Shown: positions 4,349-7,537 of the stretch, one piece after another
How positions within the stretch are numbered: the stretch's first letter is position 1
Layout: each line of letters begins with the position of its first letter
Assembly (NCBI GenBank): GCA_947372365.1
Contig: CANBTK010000082.1
Coordinates: 1 to 7,537 of the forward strand
Reading direction: 5' to 3'
Length of the DNA: 7,537 bases
Source of the DNA: Flavipsychrobacter stenotrophus
GTDB lineage: Bacteria > Bacteroidota > Bacteroidia > Chitinophagales > Chitinophagaceae
Translations under genes and position numbers: made by a program
Notes under the pieces: model-generated
Database searches by the model: none
Told to the model about the DNA's origin: nothing
Seen by the model: the letters and a program-made list of their open reading frames with translations, nothing else

Positions 4349-6133
4349 CTATTGCACCACCACTGAACGCGTAGCAATGACGCTGCCACCGCTTTGCAGC
4401 GACAGTACATAAGCCCCCTTGGCTATGCCATGCAACGGCAATGCTATTTCCTGCATGCCGCTTTTCAATGTGTTATTTTGTGCAGTAACCTTGCGGCCTG
4501 CCATATCATAAAGCTCCACCACAACATGCTGCGCTGTAGCTGCGCTTACCTTCAGGTTTACCATACCCGATGCCGGGTTAGGGTAAACTGCAGCCAACTG
4601 CACGCCATCATTTACCGAGGTAACTTCCTGCACACCAAGGGTACAGAAATTTTTGCGGGCGAAATATACTTTGGCGGTATTGTTGCGGCCATCGCTCCAG
4701 GTAGCATATACCTGGCACTGGGTGCGCACCGAGCGGTTGTAGTCGCCAAAAAATAATGAACTGCTGCTGGTGTTAGCGCCATTGGCTAAATACCGGGTAG
4801 GCAGTGCCGATGTAAGTATTGGCCCACCAAAAGTAGCGCCATTGTCAACCGAGCCCAGCTGGTAGTACCAGGTAGAATCAGCGCCTGTGAGCGCGGATAC
4901 CGATATGGTTACATTATTGCCTGCGGCAGCAACCGTTGGCATAAGCGTAGGCTGGTTGCCAAAGCGTTTGTTCAGCGTATCGGGCACGCTCCATGTAGCG
5001 CCTGCATCGGTAGAATGTGAATAATAGGAAACGGCAGTAGTACCCGGAAAATCGCTCCAAACCACATGTACATTATTGCCCGTACCGGTGCTGCCATCAA
5101 CCGACATATTCACTGCGGCGTTCTCCCTGTTATGGAACACATAGCTGGGCCCTGCGGGGAAGATGGTCGAGGCATTGGCTATCACCTGGCTACTACCAAA
5201 TGATGTGCCGCCATCAGTTGATGCTACGTGCCTTATCTGGCTGTTGTCAATATCAGCAAAGCTCATGTGCAGTATCCCGTTTTTATCTACTTCCACATTG
5301 CCAAACTGTGTGTTGCCCATGTAGGCTGGTACAGCATTGCCAAATGTATCAATGCCCGGTATCAGCCTTTTAATGCCCTCGTAGGCTGATGCAGTGCCAG
5401 CAGGGAAGCAAACAAAACTGCAATAAACATTGCCCTGGTGTGCGCCGCCGCTGTTATCAACAGCAAGCCATTCACGGTCGGTAATACCATCCATAAATGG
5501 CAGCGTATTACCCGATGCCAGGTCTATGGCGCCCCGGCCTATAAAATGCTTGGCGGTAACGCCCCACGTCTTCCCGCTATCAACGCTTGAAGCCCAGTTA
5601 AGGGAGAAGTAACCTGTATCGAATGTGGATGGCACAGAAAGGTATATCCATGAATAATAAAGCTTGCCGTTCTTATCCCATGCAAATGCCGGGTCGCCAC
5701 CACCTGCTGCAAGCTGGCCCGGGAAGTCGCTATTCAAAACCGCAATACTGTTGAAGGTGCTTTTTGCCCAGGTAACACCACCATCTGATGAATAGTAGAT
5801 AGGGAAAACCAACCCACCCGATGACTGCTGCATAAAGCTGAGCACTACCAGGTTGCTGTCGGTAGGGTTGTAAGCAACCGAAATTTCGCCCTCGCCTATG
5901 CCGCTGGGATTGGTGGATACGCGCTGGTCGTATCCGATAGTTGTTTTTTCTTCTTCCTCGCCTGCCCACGCACCAAGGGCTTCTTTTTGCAGGTGGAATT
6001 TCTCCCGCATCATTTCCTTCAGTAGTTCTTTTTTCTTCTGTACCCGCTCGGCTGTCTGCGCATACGAGGCAGTGCCTGCGAGGGTTAATAACGATAGGAT
6101 GGCAACGGTAAATTGTCTAGTAGAAACTTTCAT
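4349..6133 (-). CDS. T9SS-secreted Asp-box (BNR, sialidase-like) beta-propeller protein
   Basis: This 594-residue exported protein has three parts. A Sec signal peptide is cleaved after SYA (residue 25). A charged, probably helical linker follows (about 28-63, rich in K and E). The body has a sialidase-type propeller character with five Asp-box motifs of the form SxDxGxxW/F: 115-122, 193-200, 305-312, 374-381 and 428-435. Near the propeller's end, GDYN (463-466) and WSDGRN (479-484) are typical of secreted BNR proteins. The C-terminal 80 residues (from about 514, YPNPASG) form a type A T9SS sorting domain, so the protein should cross the outer membrane and be released or anchored at the cell surface. 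Asp boxes are structural and do not prove sialidase activity; I do not see a sialidase FRIP motif or arginine triad with confidence. The small basic gene 36 bp upstream probably shares its mRNA. Confidence 0.88.
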   Translation of the reverse strand: MKVSTRQFTVAILSLLTLAGTASYAQTAERVQKKKELLKEMMREKFHLQKEALGAWAGEEEEKTTIGYDQRVSTNPSGIGEGEISVAYNPTDSNLVVLSFMQQSSGGLVFPIYYSSDGGVTWAKSTFNSIAVLNSDFPGQLAAGGGDPAFAWDKNGKLYYSWIYLSVPSTFDTGYFSLNWASSVDSGKTWGVTAKHFIGRGAIDLASGNTLPFMDGITDREWLAVDNSGGAHQGNVYCSFVCFPAGTASAYEGIKRLIPGIDTFGNAVPAYMGNTQFGNVEVDKNGILHMSFADIDNSQIRHVASTDGGTSFGSSQVIANASTIFPAGPSYVFHNRENAAVNMSVDGSTGTGNNVHVVWSDFPGTTAVSYYSHSTDAGATWSVPDTLNKRFGNQPTLMPTVAAAGNNVTISVSALTGADSTWYYQLGSVDNGATFGGPILTSALPTRYLANGANTSSSSLFFGDYNRSVRTQCQVYATWSDGRNNTAKVYFARKNFCTLGVQEVTSVNDGVQLAAVYPNPASGMVNLKVSAATAQHVVVELYDMAGRKVTAQNNTLKSGMQEIALPLHGIAKGAYVLSLQSGGSVIATRSVVVQ

Positions 6134-6169
6134 TGTAACTGGTTTTACGGGTTTGAGATGATAGAATAA

Positions 6170-6424
6170 TTATTGGTGCTTTGAGGTATCAGGCAAATGA
6201 AAGCCTTTTTCTTTGAGTGCCCGTTGCAGCAGCATTTTCTTGGTTGCCTGCCGTTGCTTTTCGGTTGGGGTGGGTGTGGGCTTTACTGCTGGTTTCCTCT
6301 TTTTATGCGCCGCAGCCCTTGCCTTGTGCGGCTTGGGGGCGCGTGCGCTATCCTGGGCAATTGACAAGCCACTAACGGCCATCAGTGCTACACAAACAAA
6401 AACTATTAAACCCGTTTTTTTCAT
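6170..6424 (-). CDS. Small exported lysine/proline-rich basic protein, function unknown
   Basis: The 84-residue product has a textbook signal peptide: MKK, a hydrophobic stretch GLIVFVCVALMAVSG (residues 5-19), and cleavage likely near SIA/Q (22-24). The mature part of about 60 residues is dominated by K, R, A, P and T, including AHKKRKPAVKPTPTPTEK (39-56), and is probably disordered apart from a possible helix (about 58-75). No known domain is recognised. The next gene, the T9SS propeller protein, begins 36 bases downstream on the same strand with no -7 box or terminator between, so the two are probably co-transcribed. It could be a periplasmic or surface accessory that binds acidic polymers, but this is only suggested by composition. 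The signal peptide and the operon position argue that it is a real gene. Confidence 0.65.
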   Translation of the reverse strand: MKKTGLIVFVCVALMAVSGLSIAQDSARAPKPHKARAAAHKKRKPAVKPTPTPTEKQRQATKKMLLQRALKEKGFHLPDTSKHQ

Positions 6425-6492
6425 TGATTGATAAAATTAGGTAAGTTGCACAATATGGCTGGGGGGATATTTGTTAATGTATAAGTTAAAAA

Positions 6493-7537
6493 TCATTTGC
6501 CTGCCACCGCTGCATCTTTGCGCAATTTGTACACCCTCATTATAGTACTCTTCTGCACTTTTACTTCGTAGGCCACTTCGGGGTAGCCAAAATCATCGGG
6601 GTGAAAACGAAAGTTGGTTATGAAATAACGGGCACTGCCCTCGTCGGTAAGCCGCACTCTTTTCTTCTGCGCCTCAGTTAACAAACGGCAACCGTTAACG
6701 ATAGGTGCATCGGAATTAAAAATATTGATAACGGCAGCTGTATCGTGTGCCAATATGTAATCTATAGCTTGCTTTGTAGAGCAGCCCCAATACTCCAGGT
6801 CGTAGTGCGTGCGCAAGTACTCTTTATCGTGGCTCACCAGGTTATTGAAATAGACTTGCTGAAACGGGTGGTACTTCACCATAAAAAAAGCCACTACGCC
6901 AAACTGCCACAAACAAAGCCACCGCCCCACAGCTGTTCCGGTTACCGTTGGCAGGCTGTTTATTGCGTACAAGCCAAGCATAATAAATGGCGGGTAAATA
7001 AAGTACAGGTGCCGCCAGTCGTCTATGACTGCTGAATGGGTAATGATAACAGCCAGCACTGGCAACAAGATAAGCGCCAGGTAAAACAAAAAGTGCACGA
7101 AGTGGGTATCGGCCAGTTGCACCAGCGGCTGCCTTACAAACAGCACTACTATTTTATACCCACCATAGCACCCTGCCCAAAGCCAAAGTACCGGCACTGT
7201 TATAACAAACCACACAGGCAAATAACTGGCAGGCAAATTCATACCATTTACGTACCCGCCACAAAACAAAACATTGCCGTCCCAGAAAACGCTGGACAGC
7301 CCGTGAATCGCAGCTACAAAGTTACCTATGGGGTTAGCCCATAAAAAAGGCCAGCTGGCGTAAAACATAGCACAAAACCCTGCGATGAAAACAGAGCAAT
7401 TAATGGTTATTGCCTGCTTAACACCTGCTGCATGCCAGTTGCGTATGAGGCCAACCAAAAAAACAAAGCCAACACAGGGTATAAACACAAGGCCTATGCC
7501 CCGTATAGCCGCTCCATAACCCACAGCAATGCCCGCC
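6493..7537 (-). CDS. GT-C membrane glycosyltransferase (PMT/ArnT-like), 5' end outside the window
   Basis: About 347 residues are visible, the C-terminal part of an integral membrane glycosyltransferase using a polyprenyl-phosphate sugar donor. About six membrane segments can be seen, near AAIRGIGLVFIPCVGFVFLV, ITINCSVFIAGFCAMFYASW, VWFVITVPVLWLWAGCY, FLFYLALILLPVLAVIIT, LYFIYPPFIMLGLYAI and LCLWQFGVVAFFMV. Family-like motifs are NLPASYLPVWFVITVP, DDWRHLYFIYPPF and DLEYWGCSTKQAIDYI; the last begins a soluble C-terminal domain of about 100 residues. A GTG at 7524 could be read as a start, but the frame is open upstream to the edge (AGIAVGYGAAIRG) and resembles a conserved internal membrane motif. 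The true start, with the catalytic acidic loop, therefore lies beyond 7537. The acceptor (lipid, polysaccharide or protein) is unknown. The gene ends 68 bp before the small basic protein gene. Confidence 0.82.
   Translation of the reverse strand, partial: AGIAVGYGAAIRGIGLVFIPCVGFVFLVGLIRNWHAAGVKQAITINCSVFIAGFCAMFYASWPFLWANPIGNFVAAIHGLSSVFWDGNVLFCGGYVNGMNLPASYLPVWFVITVPVLWLWAGCYGGYKIVVLFVRQPLVQLADTHFVHFLFYLALILLPVLAVIITHSAVIDDWRHLYFIYPPFIMLGLYAINSLPTVTGTAVGRWLCLWQFGVVAFFMVKYHPFQQVYFNNLVSHDKEYLRTHYDLEYWGCSTKQAIDYILAHDTAAVINIFNSDAPIVNGCRLLTEAQKKRVRLTDEGSARYFITNFRFHPDDFGYPEVAYEVKVQKSTIMRVYKLRKDAAVAGK

Noticed and set aside
6745..7344. Two plus-strand open frames opposite the glycosyltransferase
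   Set aside because: The minus strand encodes coherent membrane segments and family motifs. The plus-strand frames are low-information shadows.
7522..7524. GTG as the start codon of the glycosyltransferase
   Set aside because: The frame continues open to the window edge and the residues before it fit a conserved membrane segment. A start here would also remove the catalytic N-terminal part.

Overview
The window looks like a chromosomal segment of a Bacteroidota bacterium, most likely from the Chitinophagaceae or a nearby lineage. Three things support this. One secreted protein ends in a type IX secretion (T9SS) sorting domain. Several genes are preceded by the Bacteroidota -7 box TAnnTTTG rather than a sigma70-type promoter. 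The start codons lack Shine-Dalgarno sequences. Genus cannot be resolved from the sequence alone.

Layout, left to right. Positions 1-178 are non-coding and hold two diverged copies of a REP-like repeat. Then come a minus-strand stand-alone SET-domain protein (179-565), a divergent plus-strand exported, probably outer-membrane barrel protein (676-1524), and a 13-bp perfect bidirectional terminator (1551-1580). This terminator is shared with a convergent GlxA-type AraC regulator (minus, 1591-2571). Divergent from the regulator are three plus-strand genes: a PhnB-like VOC protein (2723-3139), a DUF1905/YdeI-OmdA protein (3190-3639) and a small secreted RlpA-like double-psi beta-barrel protein (3687-4091). 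At least the second and third have their own -7 boxes, so they are probably not one simple operon.

The 257-bp gap 4092-4348 contains the clearest non-genic structure. It is a 122-bp MITE-like element with perfect 17-bp terminal inverted repeats flanked by an 8-9 bp direct duplication, inserted just after the stop codon of the next gene. Beyond it, all genes are on the minus strand: a 594-residue T9SS-secreted Asp-box (BNR) propeller protein (4349-6133), a tiny lysine-rich exported protein 36 bp upstream of it (6170-6424), and the C-terminal part of a GT-C membrane glycosyltransferase that runs off the right edge (6493-7537).

The genes do not form an obvious single pathway. About half are envelope or secreted proteins (barrel, RlpA-like, T9SS propeller, basic peptide, glycosyltransferase). 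The middle is a regulator beside small VOC and YdeI-type proteins. I do not see a convincing new multi-gene system. The most notable points are the MITE, two promoters that abut their start codons (predicted leaderless mRNAs), and an RlpA-like protein with altered active-site positions.
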